DNA of 64,000 nucleotides from Sphingobacteriales bacterium (GTDB lineage: Bacteria; Bacteroidota; Bacteroidia; Chitinophagales; CAIOSU01), in NCBI GenBank assembly GCA_027486795.1, contig JAIXOI010000048.1, positions 124,001 to 188,000 on the forward strand, written 5' to 3'. The position numbers and the translations under genes are program-made. The notes under the pieces are model-generated. The model was not told where the DNA came from, did not search any database, and saw only the letters and a program-made list of their open reading frames with translations. Positions 18,860 through 28,101 of this stretch are shown piece by piece (the stretch's first letter is position 1; every line of letters begins with the position of its first letter).

Positions 18860-19396
18860 ATGCAGGTAAAACTAAATGGAAAAATACTAGAGCTGATACA
18901 AGGCAATATAGTAGAACAACCCGATGTTGATGTAATAGTAAATGCCGCTAATGCGGAGCTTCGCGCAGGTAGTGGTGTTGCTGGCGCTATACATGGTGCT
19001 GCTGGCCCCCAACTTTATCAAGCTTGCTTGCCATTAGCGCCTATCGTTCATGGTGATGCTGTTATTACGCCTGGTTTCAATTTACCGAACAAGTACGTGA
19101 TACATACGCTAGGGCCCATTTATGGCATCGATAAACCATCGGATTACATTTTGGCCCGCTGCTATGAACACTCATTGCGCTTAGCTGATGAGAACGGATT
19201 GAAAAGTATCGCTTTCCCGGCTATTTCAACTGGTATATTTGGCTATCCAATACGCGATGCAGCAGAGGTTGCGCTTGGTACTATAAAGCGAACACTTCAA
19301 CATATTCAGCACATTAAGTTGGTAAGGATAGTGCTATTCTCTACTCAAGAATTAGAAATAAACATAGATGTACTGAATGAAGTAGTAGAGCAGTAA
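18860..19396 (+). CDS. Macro-domain protein (probable O-acetyl-ADP-ribose deacetylase)
   Basis: 178 residues, a stand-alone macro domain. The ADP-ribose-binding signature is intact: VDVIVNAANAELRAGSGVAGAIHGAAG (the NAAN Asn pair and the GSGVAGAI loop), then KYVIHTLGPIYG, and the second phosphate loop AFPAISTGIFGYP. In bacteria such proteins remove O-acetyl groups from O-acetyl-ADP-ribose or reverse protein ADP-ribosylation. No ADP-ribosyltransferase or sirtuin is adjacent, so a housekeeping role is more likely than a toxin-antitoxin one. It converges with the response regulator gene with 6 bases between. Confidence 0.92.
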   Translation: MQVKLNGKILELIQGNIVEQPDVDVIVNAANAELRAGSGVAGAIHGAAGPQLYQACLPLAPIVHGDAVITPGFNLPNKYVIHTLGPIYGIDKPSDYILARCYEHSLRLADENGLKSIAFPAISTGIFGYPIRDAAEVALGTIKRTLQHIQHIKLVRIVLFSTQELEINIDVLNEVVEQ

Positions 19397-19402
19397 AACC
19401 CT

Positions 19403-20071
19403 CTAAACAAGCTTGTTTTCGATAGCCAGCTTTATCAAACCCACTATAGTTTTCACCTGCGTTTTCTGGATGATGTGCTTGCGGTGGGTTTCGACGGTGC
19501 GAGGGCTGATGTACAGTTTCTGAGAAATTTCGGCAGTTGATAATTCTTCGCAAATCAATTGCAATATTTCTAGTTCGCGTGGGGTTAGGTCTTTTACGCG
19601 GTCGTTTTCTTGTTTAGGCGGTTTGTTACTATCCTTTATATTTTCAAGGATGATGTTCATTACTTCGTTGCTATAATACGTTCCATCGTCGGCCAATCGA
19701 TTGATAGCAGTAATGAGCTCTTGCTTTCCAGTATTTTTAAGAATATACCCTTCGGCTTCAGCAAGTAGTATTTCATTTATTATCTCGCGGTCGTTGTACA
19801 TGGTAAGCACCAGCACCTTTACTTCCGGAAAATCGCGCTTCACAATTCTAGTAAGTTCAGTGCCGCTGATACCTGGCATATTAATATCGGTAATAAGCAT
19901 ATCAATGCCTCCTTCCTTCAATATTGCAAGGGCTTCTTGTCCATCGTGCGCTTCTGCCACAATCTCTGCCTTGTCAAATTTACGCAACAATGATTTAATG
20001 CCGTCAATAAACATGGCGTGGTCGTCGGCAATCAATATTTTGGTTATAGCAGGTACTACTTTCTCTTCCAT
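19403..20071 (-). CDS. NarL/FixJ-type response regulator with LuxR HTH
   Basis: 222 residues. The receiver domain (about 10-130) has the acidic pair Asp16-Asp17 (ADDH), the phospho-acceptor Asp62 (MLITDINMPG) and a conserved Lys near residue 112 (GYILKNTG). The C-terminal LuxR-type helix-turn-helix (about 160-218) reads LTPRELEILQLICEELSTAEI then SPRTVETHRKHII. It would bind DNA when phosphorylated. No sensor kinase lies beside it, so its partner is elsewhere; orphan regulators of this type are usual in Bacteroidota. Confidence 0.93.
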   Translation of the reverse strand: MEEKVVPAITKILIADDHAMFIDGIKSLLRKFDKAEIVAEAHDGQEALAILKEGGIDMLITDINMPGISGTELTRIVKRDFPEVKVLVLTMYNDREIINEILLAEAEGYILKNTGKQELITAINRLADDGTYYSNEVMNIILENIKDSNKPPKQENDRVKDLTPRELEILQLICEELSTAEISQKLYISPRTVETHRKHIIQKTQVKTIVGLIKLAIENKLV

Positions 20072-20181
20072 ATTATCACAATTTCGAAACCCGTTGGAAT
20101 GTAAATGTAGCTACTTTTGTTATAAATAGTGTTTAATAAAAAGTTGTTAGTGGCTAGAAAATAACAACTAGTTTTTGGTCA

Positions 20182-20781
20182 CTATTTAGCATGACGCTGC
20201 TGAAGGATCTTCGCAACATCTGAAATGCCATAGCCGCGGTGCGAAAGTAAAATCATGTAGTGGAACATTAAGTCGGCAGCCTCATTTAGAAACAATTGGT
20301 CATTATCGCTCTTCGCTTCTATTACCAATTCAACGGCCTCTTCACCCACTTTTTGGGCAATTTTATTGGTGCCTTTAGCAAACAAACTGGCCGTGTACGA
20401 ACTTTCAGGTGCTGCATTTTTTCGTCCTTCAATTAACTTTTGCAGAAACTCCAGAAAATAAACGCTATCAGTATTTTTTTCAAAAAAGCAGGTATCGGCG
20501 CCCGTATGGCAGATTGGACCTTTAGGCTTGGCCTTTACCAGCAACGTGTCAGAGTCGCAATCTAAAGTTAACGATTCTACTACCAAAAAATTTCCAGAAG
20601 TTTCGCCCTTGGTCCATTGCCTTTCTTTGGTACGGCTATAAAAAGTAACCAAACCACTCTCAACAGTGGTGTTGTAAGCTTCTTGGTCCATAAAGCCCAG
20701 CATCAGCACTTTAGCCGTTTCGGCATCCTGAATAATGGCTGGCAATAAACCACCACCTTTATCAAAGTCTGGTTGGCTCAT
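20182..20781 (-). CDS. hisIE: Bifunctional phosphoribosyl-AMP cyclohydrolase / phosphoribosyl-ATP diphosphatase
   Basis: 199 residues, steps 2 and 3 of histidine synthesis. The HisI part (about 1-100) shows [11 protein letters not shown], the metal-binding DCDSD stretch around residues 74-78 with Cys75, and Cys91/Cys98 (CHTGADTC) for zinc. The HisE part (about 105-199) has the helical MazG-like fold with [14 protein letters not shown] and [14 protein letters not shown]. It overlaps the hisF stop in an ATGA (20778-20781), so the two are translationally coupled. It ends the transcription unit. Confidence 0.95.
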   Translation of the reverse strand: MSQPDFDKGGGLLPAIIQDAETAKVLMLGFMDQEAYNTTVESGLVTFYSRTKERQWTKGETSGNFLVVESLTLDCDSDTLLVKAKPKGPICHTGADTCFFEKNTDSVYFLEFLQKLIEGRKNAAPESSYTASLFAKGTNKIAQKVGEEAVELVIEAKSDNDQLFLNEAADLMFHYMILLSHRGYGISDVAKILQQRHAK

Positions 20782-21530
20782 CGTATCGGTATGTTTTGTT
20801 GCTTTAAAGAAGATTTTAACTCCGGTATATTTACTTGGCCAAAATGGAAAATACTTGCTGCCAAGGCTGCATCGGCACGTCCGTTTTTAAACACATCTTC
20901 AAAATGTTTGGCCGAGCCAGCACCACCAGAGGCAATAATGGGTATGTTTACCACGTCGCTAATGTAAGCAGTGGCAGCTACTGCAAAACCATGCTTGGTA
21001 CCATCATGGTCCATACTGGTAAACAAAATTTCGCCAGCACCCAAGTCCTCAACCTGCCGCGCCCAATCAAACAAATCGATATTAGTAGGCAACCGCCCAC
21101 CGTTAAGGTGCACTATCCAGCGTCCGTCAATCACTTTGGCATCAATAGCAATAACAATACACTGGCTGCCAAAAGCCTTTGCCAATTCGGTAATCAGTTC
21201 GGGCCTGCGAACTGCTGCCGAATTGATGCTGATTTTATCAGCACCTGCATATAGCATCTTATTTACATCGTCAATAGTGCGTATACCCCCACCAACCGTA
21301 AAAGGTATATTCACTTGCCTAGCAACTTCTTCAACCAAACCAACCATAGTTTTGCGTCGGTCGCTAGTAGCAGTTATATCCAAAAATACAAGCTCATCGG
21401 CACCTTGGGTAGCATAAAGGGCTGCTTGCTCCACAGGGTTGCCAGCATCTTGCAGGTCCACGAAGTTCACGCCCTTTACAGTGCGGCCATCCTTTACATC
21501 AAGGCATGGTATAATACGTTTGGTAAGCAT
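20778..21530 (-). CDS. hisF: Imidazole glycerol phosphate synthase cyclase subunit
   Basis: 250 residues from ATG 21530 ([15 protein letters not shown]). An upstream extension to 21704 has no HisF character and is rejected. The (beta/alpha)8 barrel closes the imidazole ring with ammonia delivered by HisH; the two catalytic aspartates fall exactly at Asp11 (CLDVKDG) and Asp130 (VIAIDAK). Phosphate loops VGGGIRT and ASGGAGS are present. hisH and hisA, which normally precede it in Bacteroidota his operons, are not upstream here. Confidence 0.96.
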   Translation of the reverse strand: MLTKRIIPCLDVKDGRTVKGVNFVDLQDAGNPVEQAALYATQGADELVFLDITATSDRRKTMVGLVEEVARQVNIPFTVGGGIRTIDDVNKMLYAGADKISINSAAVRRPELITELAKAFGSQCIVIAIDAKVIDGRWIVHLNGGRLPTNIDLFDWARQVEDLGAGEILFTSMDHDGTKHGFAVAATAYISDVVNIPIIASGGAGSAKHFEDVFKNGRADAALAASIFHFGQVNIPELKSSLKQQNIPIR

Positions 21531-21779
21531 TGGGGCGGTAAAAGTACATGGCATTGGTGTTATGTCATAACGATTGGAGGGATTTATTTGTTTTAAAGTT
21601 AACTGCACCCCCTTTAGCCCTTTGCAGAATACGATATAGACATTTGTTAGCACCCGCCAAACAAAAAAAGGAAGCAAAAATGTGCTGGTACCGTAATTGC
21701 CCACTGCGCGCAGTCAACATCAAAAATTAAATGCTACCTTTTTACAACTTACCGCAAATTGTAGCGTTCTTTGTGCAAT

Positions 21780-22493
21780 ATGCGTTGTTACCTGCTAATT
21801 ATGCTGCTCAGTTTGGTTGGTTTTACGGCCTCGGCACAAACCCCGCAAGCAGTGGTTATCTCGGGCCAAATTTTGGACGTAGGCGATAGCATGGGTTTAC
21901 CTTATGTAAACATGTGGGGAAAGCAGAGCAAAATAGGCGGTACTACGAACGTGGATGGCAGTTTTGCTATTTATGTATTGCCTGGCGACACGATGCACAT
22001 TACTTCTATTGGATTTGTAACAAAGGACTGGAAAGTGCCTTTGGATATTGCCTTAAACCCCAAGATTACTTTGGTAATGTACCGTGAGGTGTACGATATT
22101 GATGAGGTAACCATTATGCCCCGCGATATTCGCAACGACATTATGAACGTGCCCCCACCAGGCGGGCCACCAGTTAGTCCGCATTTTCCGCACACGCCTA
22201 GGTTCGGGGTTAGTCCTGGTGGTGGCATTACCTTTGGTTTTGATAGCAAAGCCAAGCACATGCGCGAGCAACAAGAGCATATTGCCCAATGGGACTATGA
22301 AGAAGCCATGCGCGAATATATCGCTTTTAGGTACAACCCTACCTTCATCCAACAATTTGTACCCCTGCCCGATGAGCAGATGGAAAGCTTTATGCATTTC
22401 TGCAACCTGCCGGCCGATTTTATAGTATCAAGTAATGATTACGATTTGGCAAAGGCCATTAAAGACTGCTATGGTGCTTTCGTGAGCAAGTAA
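21780..22493 (+). CDS. Secreted protein with carboxypeptidase-regulatory-like domain
   Basis: 237 residues from ATG 21780; the TTG at 21771 is a less likely start. Signal peptide MRCYLLIMLLSLVGFTASAQ, then a CarboxypepD_reg-like beta domain (about 26-105: VVISGQILDVGDSMGLPYVNM, GTTNVDGSFAIYVLPGDTM, SIGFVTKDWKVP). Next comes a Pro/Gly-rich spacer (VPPPGGPPVSPHFPHTPRFG) and a helical C-terminal segment with conserved-looking YNPTFIQQFVPLPDEQMESFM. This layout is common in Bacteroidota periplasmic or outer-membrane-associated proteins of unknown function. It stands alone between hisF and rpoD. Confidence 0.8.
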   Translation: MRCYLLIMLLSLVGFTASAQTPQAVVISGQILDVGDSMGLPYVNMWGKQSKIGGTTNVDGSFAIYVLPGDTMHITSIGFVTKDWKVPLDIALNPKITLVMYREVYDIDEVTIMPRDIRNDIMNVPPPGGPPVSPHFPHTPRFGVSPGGGITFGFDSKAKHMREQQEHIAQWDYEEAMREYIAFRYNPTFIQQFVPLPDEQMESFMHFCNLPADFIVSSNDYDLAKAIKDCYGAFVSK

Positions 22494-22584
22494 TACGCCT
22501 TTCCACTTAAATTTTTCCCAACTAATCTTACCAGCCCGTAACTATTGTTTGGCTATTTCGTAATAGTGGTTAAAATATTGCGGA

Positions 22585-23454
22585 ATGAGACAACTAAAAA
22601 TCACTAACCAGATTACACAGCGCGATAGCCAAGCTTTGGAGAAATATCTGCAAGAGATAGCCAAAGTAAAACTATTGACTGTGGAACAGGAGGTGCAGCT
22701 AGCACAGAGGATTAAGGAGGGAGACAGTGATGCGTTGGAGAGCTTGGTAAAAGCAAACCTTAGGTTTGTTGTATCGGTAGCAAAGCAGTATCAAAACCAA
22801 GGTTTACCACTTAGCGATTTAGTAAACGAAGGCAATTTAGGCCTGATAAAAGCTGCCCAAAAATTTGACGAAACTCGAGGCTTTAAGTTCATTTCTTATG
22901 CCGTGTGGTGGATTAGGCAAAGTATATTACAAGGGTTGGTTGAACAATCGAGAATTGTACGTATGCCCATGAACAAAGTAGGCTCGTACAACAAGATTAC
23001 ACAGGCCATGAGCATTTTTGAACAGGAGTTTCAGCGCGAACCAACCCACGAGGAACTAGAAGACTTGCTTGAGATAAGTAGCAAAGAAATTGAAGAATTA
23101 ATAAAAGGCGCTAGCCGCCACATAAGCATGGATGCGCCAATGGGCGAAGAAGGCGATAGTGGAAGCCTATACGATGTGCTGATTGATGATGATGCCAGCG
23201 ACACCGAGCGAAAAATGATGAAAGAATCCTTGAAAAAGGAAATAAACAAAGTACTAGCAATGCTGCCAGCGCGAGATGCTGATATTGTATGCTACTACTA
23301 TGGCCTAAAAGGCGAGGGTTATATGACCTTGGAAGAAATCGGTAAGATTTTTGACCTAACCCGTGAACGGGTACGCCAGATCAAAGAGCGGGCTTTGCGC
23401 CGTTTGCGCAAAACCACCAATTCGCGCTCATTGAAGCATTACTTGGGCCATTAA
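22585..23454 (+). CDS. rpoD: Primary RNA polymerase sigma factor (Bacteroidota type)
   Basis: 289 residues, the short primary sigma of this phylum that lacks region 1.1. Region 1.2 (DSQALEKYLQEIAKVKLLT), region 2 (ANLRFVVSVAKQYQNQGLPLSDLVNEGNLGL and YAVWWIRQSILQGL), region 3 (REPTHEELEDLLEIS) and region 4 (MTLEEIGKIFDLTRERVRQIKERAL) are all in order. It directs recognition of the TAnnTTTG promoters seen in this window. An efficient terminator follows. Confidence 0.96.
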   Translation: MRQLKITNQITQRDSQALEKYLQEIAKVKLLTVEQEVQLAQRIKEGDSDALESLVKANLRFVVSVAKQYQNQGLPLSDLVNEGNLGLIKAAQKFDETRGFKFISYAVWWIRQSILQGLVEQSRIVRMPMNKVGSYNKITQAMSIFEQEFQREPTHEELEDLLEISSKEIEELIKGASRHISMDAPMGEEGDSGSLYDVLIDDDASDTERKMMKESLKKEINKVLAMLPARDADIVCYYYGLKGEGYMTLEEIGKIFDLTRERVRQIKERALRRLRKTTNSRSLKHYLGH

Positions 23455-23489
23455 TCAACTTTGAGGTTTTTTGGGATTGTCAATAACGG

Positions 23490-23527
23490 CACAGCCGAAC
23501 GGGGGTTCGGCTGTGTCATTTTTATTT
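23490..23527 (+). terminator. Terminator of rpoD
   Basis: An 11-base-pair stem CACAGCCGAAC/GTTCGGCTGTG (23490-23500 with 23505-23515) with a GGGG loop and a tail TCATTTTTATTT. Confidence 0.92.
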
Positions 23528-23529
23528 AT

Positions 23530-23572
23530 GTCTGAATCAGAATTTAGAGAATTCTAAAATTATAGAATTGAG
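23530..23572 (+). repeat. GTCTGAATCAGAATTT repeat, copy 1
   Basis: GTCTGAATCAGAATTT followed by degenerate AGAATT units. The exact 16-mer recurs in reverse at 50508-50523 with a similar A/T-rich tail. I recall related GTCTGAATCAGGATTT elements between genes of other Bacteroidota. Confidence 0.75.
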
Positions 23573-23611
23573 TTTAAAGGTAAAGGCAATCTCTTAAAAT
23601 TTATGATACTA

Positions 23612-25597
23612 TCAATTAGCCTTCACCAATTTCTGTATGTGCCTCGCACCATCTTGCTCAATTTGTACCATGTATATGCCTTCAGGCCAAGCAGCAGTTG
23701 AAATAAGTTGGTTACGCTCAGTAGTTTCAAACTGATATACAACCTGACCAACCATATTAAACACCGTAATACCCACTGGAGCAGAACCTTGGTTGCTTAA
23801 CTCAATAGTTACTTCGCTTTGAGTTGGGTTAGGGTACAATTTAAATGCAGCCAAACCTTTAACATCGTTTATTGAATTTATAAGGCTATCAACGCCCCAC
23901 GCATAGTCAATGGTTATGGTATCAATAGTTATAGAGGCATAATATACCGATTGTGAGGTGGTACTGTCATAATACCACGAATCAGTAAACTGCGACTGAG
24001 AAATTAACGATTCAAAATTATTAAAGCTTCCATACATCGATGAGTCGCCAACTACAATTACCCAAGTTTGGCCACGTTCAATAGTACAAGCCCTAACATT
24101 ATTTATCTCATCAATGCAATAGCGGCGCACCGCTACATAGCTATTTTCTTGGCGTCCTAACACCCATAAGCTGTCGTTCCTGATTTCATCGTAATCGCTG
24201 TCTTCAAAGAACAAAGCAACATCTTTACTCTTCAGTAATATGTTGTTTACTTCGGCTCTGTACATAATAAGTGCCACATTGCTTTTTTGAGCTACATAAG
24301 GCAAATGATCGTTTTGATTGCCTGGCGCTCTATCGTCCCAATCCTGCTTTACTCTTCCTGAGCCGGTAAATACTGCTGTGGTGCCAACATTTGCCATAAT
24401 TGGGTATTGCTGGAAACCCACTTTACCTTTCCAAAAATCATGCAAAGAGGTAAGGGTTACGGCATTGCGCTTAAACACCGATACTTGCTGCCCACAAATT
24501 ACCGAACTCATAGAAATGGCTGGCAAAGACTCTGCAATTAATTGAATATCGGTAGCACCAAAATTGCGAAAGTCTCTAAACTCAGCAAAATCAACATGCG
24601 ACCACAAAGCAGAGTCAATGATTAAACTACCCGTTTCGTACGCCACTTTTGGGTGGAAATACAAGCCCGAACTCCATTGGCTTATTATCTTATCAAGCGG
24701 CCTAAGTACACTGTTAATGGCTAAACTGCTGTCAATAGAATGTCCAATGTAAAAAGTGGTATCCACTGAAAAGTTAAGCGTAGAAACTATACTATCTACT
24801 TCTAGCGAAGAAGTGCTTAAAAACGATCCCGAATGTGACGGGTCTCCAGGCCTTTCGCCCAAACCAGTTAGCAGATAAATAAGATTGCTGTGGTTTTGGT
24901 AAGGAGTTTCGTATTTGCTAGGGTATGCCCTACCGGCCACGGCAAACATTACACCCTTATTGTTGGTCATTAATAACAAATCCCTGAGTAACCGCACCGA
25001 TGCTTTGGTTGCCAAATCTTTAATCTGTGGGTCTTGGGCAAAGTCGGATAGGTTTATTAACCCACTAAAGCAGTATGGGGCATAAGTGGGAGAGTAAAAC
25101 TCATAAAACCCATATTTTACTTTAAGGTCGAGATAATGCACCAAGCGGGTGCGAAGGGCGGTATCAATAGCGCGTCCATATTTTTCATGCAGCAACCAAT
25201 CGCTAGACATCCACATGATAGTGTGATTCTCCGACCAGTAGCCCCTAATCGTATCAGCTTTAGTTAGCCAAAACGGAACCGTATCAATAGCAGGAAGAAT
25301 AATGTTATCATAATCGCCATTGGTTAAAAACAACACTCTTATGAGTTTCACCAATTGAAAATCGAAAGTTGAGCCTCCCTCAATCCTGCTCAGAATATTC
25401 CTCAACACAGCTGTATCTACAATGCCATTATTATATGCCTGAATTGCAACCAAATCAATACTGTTTGTATACTGCAGCGCCGTATCAATATAAGCCTGTC
25501 GGCGGTTTTCGTAAATGCTGTCGTTGGCAAAAAGCGATTGAGAGAATAGTAACACAAACATGAGGCAAAGGCCCCTAAGCGAGCAAACAAATGACAT
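23612..25597 (-). CDS. T9SS type A secreted protein, probable helical-toroid enzyme, paralogue 1
   Basis: 661 residues. Signal peptide ending QSLFA, then NDSIYENRRQAY. The N-terminal about 230 residues are helical and carry GYWSENHTIMWMSSDWLLHE, a motif I associate with (alpha/alpha)-toroid proteins related to lyases and glycosidases; this is a family-level guess. The middle (about 310-560) is beta-rich with IMANVGTTAVFTGSGRVKQDW, DVALFFEDSDYDEIRNDSLW and QTWVIVVGDSSMYGSF. The C-terminal sorting domain reads FKLYPNPTQSEVTIEL, VFNMVGQVVYQFET, WPEGIYMVQIEQDGARHIQKLV. It is divergent from, and closely similar to, the gene at 25993. Confidence 0.85.
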   Translation of the reverse strand: MSFVCSLRGLCLMFVLLFSQSLFANDSIYENRRQAYIDTALQYTNSIDLVAIQAYNNGIVDTAVLRNILSRIEGGSTFDFQLVKLIRVLFLTNGDYDNIILPAIDTVPFWLTKADTIRGYWSENHTIMWMSSDWLLHEKYGRAIDTALRTRLVHYLDLKVKYGFYEFYSPTYAPYCFSGLINLSDFAQDPQIKDLATKASVRLLRDLLLMTNNKGVMFAVAGRAYPSKYETPYQNHSNLIYLLTGLGERPGDPSHSGSFLSTSSLEVDSIVSTLNFSVDTTFYIGHSIDSSLAINSVLRPLDKIISQWSSGLYFHPKVAYETGSLIIDSALWSHVDFAEFRDFRNFGATDIQLIAESLPAISMSSVICGQQVSVFKRNAVTLTSLHDFWKGKVGFQQYPIMANVGTTAVFTGSGRVKQDWDDRAPGNQNDHLPYVAQKSNVALIMYRAEVNNILLKSKDVALFFEDSDYDEIRNDSLWVLGRQENSYVAVRRYCIDEINNVRACTIERGQTWVIVVGDSSMYGSFNNFESLISQSQFTDSWYYDSTTSQSVYYASITIDTITIDYAWGVDSLINSINDVKGLAAFKLYPNPTQSEVTIELSNQGSAPVGITVFNMVGQVVYQFETTERNQLISTAAWPEGIYMVQIEQDGARHIQKLVKAN

Positions 25598-25992
25598 AAT
25601 AATAGTACTTAAGTGAGGAGTAAATAATTTCAGTGACTTAATTTAGCAACTTTAAATTTACAGAGTGCATTTTCGACAATAAAAATAGCCTCGTATCCCA
25701 CATATTTTTATTCATAAACCCTGCGTGCCACATACATTATTCACTGTTTTGGGTAAATGCATTGCCTCCTTTTCAATCAATATTCTTGGTTGTTTTAGCT
25801 TCAAAGGTTTTACAATTTCCAAAACCTTGTTTTGGCCTGATAAAAAAATACCCTCTCGCAATATGAAAGTTGTTGCCAAAATTGGCCTGTACCAATCCTT
25901 TTTTGAATATTTTCTATTGAAATGTTCATTCTCTTAATTAAAGTCATTAAATTGTTTTGCCAAAACCGTTAACTCACCTTAGTCCTATTGTT
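25598..25992. other. Divergent intergenic region between the paralogous T9SS genes
   Basis: 395 A/T-rich bases that must contain both promoters. I see no TAnnTTTG box close to either start and no convincing gene; a 70-codon ORF at 25725-25937 has no recognisable features. Confidence 0.6.
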
Positions 25993-27981
25993 ATGCCTTT
26001 TGCTTTTACGCCGCGAGGAATTTGCCTCACACTGGTTCTTTTAGTTTCTCAATCGCTTTTTGCCAACGACAGCATTTACGAAAACCGACGACAGGCCTAT
26101 TTAAATGCCTCGTTACTAAACACCAATGACGTTGATGTAATTGCCATTCAGGCATACAAAACGGGTGTAGTGGATACAAACTTAATACGCACAACACTCA
26201 ACGATATTCCCACTGTCTCTACAATAGACTTTCGAATTGTGAAATTGATACGAGTGTTGTTTTTAACCAATGGTGCTTACGATAATTTAATATACTCGTC
26301 GTTAGACACCCTTCCTTTTTGGATAACCCCTAATGATACGCTGCGTGGATATTGGTCCGAAAATCACACCATTATGTGGATGTCGAGCGATTGGTTATTG
26401 CACGAAAAATTCGGAAGGACAATTGATACTGCATTGCATCAAAGGCTGGTACACTACCTTAACTTGAAGATAAAGTATGGTTTTTATGAGTTTTTATCGC
26501 CTACTTATGCACCATTCTCCCTTAGTGGATTGCTTAACCTTGCTGATTTTGCACAAGACCCACAAATAAAAGACCTCGCCACCAAAGCATCTGTTATATT
26601 GTTAAGAGACCTACTTAGGGTAACGAATGATAAAGGAGTAACTTTTTCGGTTGCTGGCAGAGCTTATCCAGGCAACTATGAAGGTGCCTACAGCCATAAT
26701 CACCGCGATTTGATGTATTTGTTAACGGGTCTAGGACCGCAGCCAGTCGGGGTTTCGCATTCTCCTTCTTTCCTGAGTACTTCGAGTTTAGAAGTCGATT
26801 CAATTCTTACTTCGTTTAAATCAGCAATTGATACAGTTTTGCATTTAGGCCATTCAGTTGATAGTAGTATAATTATCAATAGCGTACTTCGACCGCTTGA
26901 TAAAACAATTAGCCAATGGAGCTCAGGTATGTATTTTCACCCTAAGGTAGCTTTCGAGTCAGGTACATTAATAGTAAATTACAACCTTTGGCATCATGTT
27001 GATTTTGAGGACTTCAGAGATTTTGAAAACTTTTCGGCAGCCGATATACAAAGCATAGCAGATGAATTGACAGCAATATCAATGAGCTCTACCAATTGCC
27101 AATCAACTATTGCCATTTTCAAGCACCAAAATGTTGTGCTATCTTCTATTCAAGATTTTTGGAAAGGTAAGGCAGGTTACCAGCAACAACCAATAATGGC
27201 AAATGTAGGCACTACTGCAGTTTACTTAGGTTCTGGAACAGTTAAGCAGAATTGGAATAATCGCCCTGCTAATAACGCAAACGACCACTTACCATACATC
27301 GAGCAAAAACATAACGTTGCTTTACTAATGTACAGGCCAGAACCTAACAATATATTTTTGAAGAGCAAGGATGTTGCGCTACATTTCAACGATGCAGAGT
27401 TTGATGAAATAAGGAATGATAGCCTATGGGTACTTGGTCGTCAAGAAAACGGATATGTGGCAGTGCGCCGCTATTGCTTAGGCGAAAAAGACAGTGTGCG
27501 TGCTTGTGTAAATGATAGAGGCCAAAGCTGGGTAATCGTGGTTGGCGACTCGCTAATGTACGGCAGCTTCAACAATTTCGAAACGGTTATTACTCAATCA
27601 CAGTTTAATGACGAATGGTATTATGATAGTATTACCTCCCAATCAGTATATCATGCATCCATTACTGTTGACACTGTAACCATTGATTATGCTTGGGGTG
27701 TAGATAGCCTTGTTAATGCTGCAAATGAAATTGATTATTTATCGACATTTAGCGTTTATCCTAACCCAACCCAAAATGAAGTAACTGTTGAGTTAAATGT
27801 CCAGAGTAATAAACCTGTCGGCATTACTATATTTAATATGGTTGGTCAACTTGTTTATCAAATAGAAACTTCGGAAGCTCTACAGCACATATCAACGCTT
27901 GCTTGGCCTGAAGGATTGTATTTGATTCAGATTGAGCAAGAAGGCAATAGGCATGTGCAGAAATTGGTTAAATCAAACTAA
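25993..27981 (+). CDS. T9SS type A secreted protein, probable helical-toroid enzyme, paralogue 2
   Basis: 662 residues from ATG 25993 (MPFAFTPRGICLTLVLLVSQ), which gives the signal peptide seen in paralogue 1; the frame from 25957 is an extension. It is colinear with 23612-25597 throughout, sharing NDSIYENRRQAY, GYWSENHTIMWMSSDWLLHEK (run ends one residue later), LADFAQDPQIKDLATKAS, SFLSTSSLEVDSI, LRPLDKTISQWSSGMYFHPKV and the C-terminal domain FSVYPNPTQNEVTVEL to WPEGLYLIQIEQ. The divergent head-to-head arrangement points to an inverted duplication. The two may act on different substrates. Enzyme class is unproven. Confidence 0.85.
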   Translation: MPFAFTPRGICLTLVLLVSQSLFANDSIYENRRQAYLNASLLNTNDVDVIAIQAYKTGVVDTNLIRTTLNDIPTVSTIDFRIVKLIRVLFLTNGAYDNLIYSSLDTLPFWITPNDTLRGYWSENHTIMWMSSDWLLHEKFGRTIDTALHQRLVHYLNLKIKYGFYEFLSPTYAPFSLSGLLNLADFAQDPQIKDLATKASVILLRDLLRVTNDKGVTFSVAGRAYPGNYEGAYSHNHRDLMYLLTGLGPQPVGVSHSPSFLSTSSLEVDSILTSFKSAIDTVLHLGHSVDSSIIINSVLRPLDKTISQWSSGMYFHPKVAFESGTLIVNYNLWHHVDFEDFRDFENFSAADIQSIADELTAISMSSTNCQSTIAIFKHQNVVLSSIQDFWKGKAGYQQQPIMANVGTTAVYLGSGTVKQNWNNRPANNANDHLPYIEQKHNVALLMYRPEPNNIFLKSKDVALHFNDAEFDEIRNDSLWVLGRQENGYVAVRRYCLGEKDSVRACVNDRGQSWVIVVGDSLMYGSFNNFETVITQSQFNDEWYYDSITSQSVYHASITVDTVTIDYAWGVDSLVNAANEIDYLSTFSVYPNPTQNEVTVELNVQSNKPVGITIFNMVGQLVYQIETSEALQHISTLAWPEGLYLIQIEQEGNRHVQKLVKSN

Positions 27982-28085
27982 CAAAAGCCTCCGTTGTTAA
28001 ATTAAATTACGTCACTAAGAAATCCGTTGGGGTTCCTTCCTTTTGTTTGATGCTCAATATTTTTATGCTATTCTGTTGCAATTCG

Positions 28086-28093
28086 TACCTTTG
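28086..28093 (+). promoter_or_regulatory. -7 box (TAccTTTG) of the dapA-porD operon
   Basis: TACCTTTG ends 8 bases before the ATG at 28102. With a start site a few bases downstream of the box, the 5' leader would be nearly absent. Confidence 0.6.
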
Positions 28094-28101
28094 CATAGCA
28101 A

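Noticed and set aside
18860-19396. Macro-domain gene as part of a DarT/DarG-type toxin-antitoxin pair
   Set aside because: No ADP-ribosyltransferase is next to it and it is a single compact macro domain.
25725-25937. 70-codon ORF between the two T9SS paralogues
   Set aside because: No homology, no promoter, odd residue composition; it lies in the divergent promoter region.
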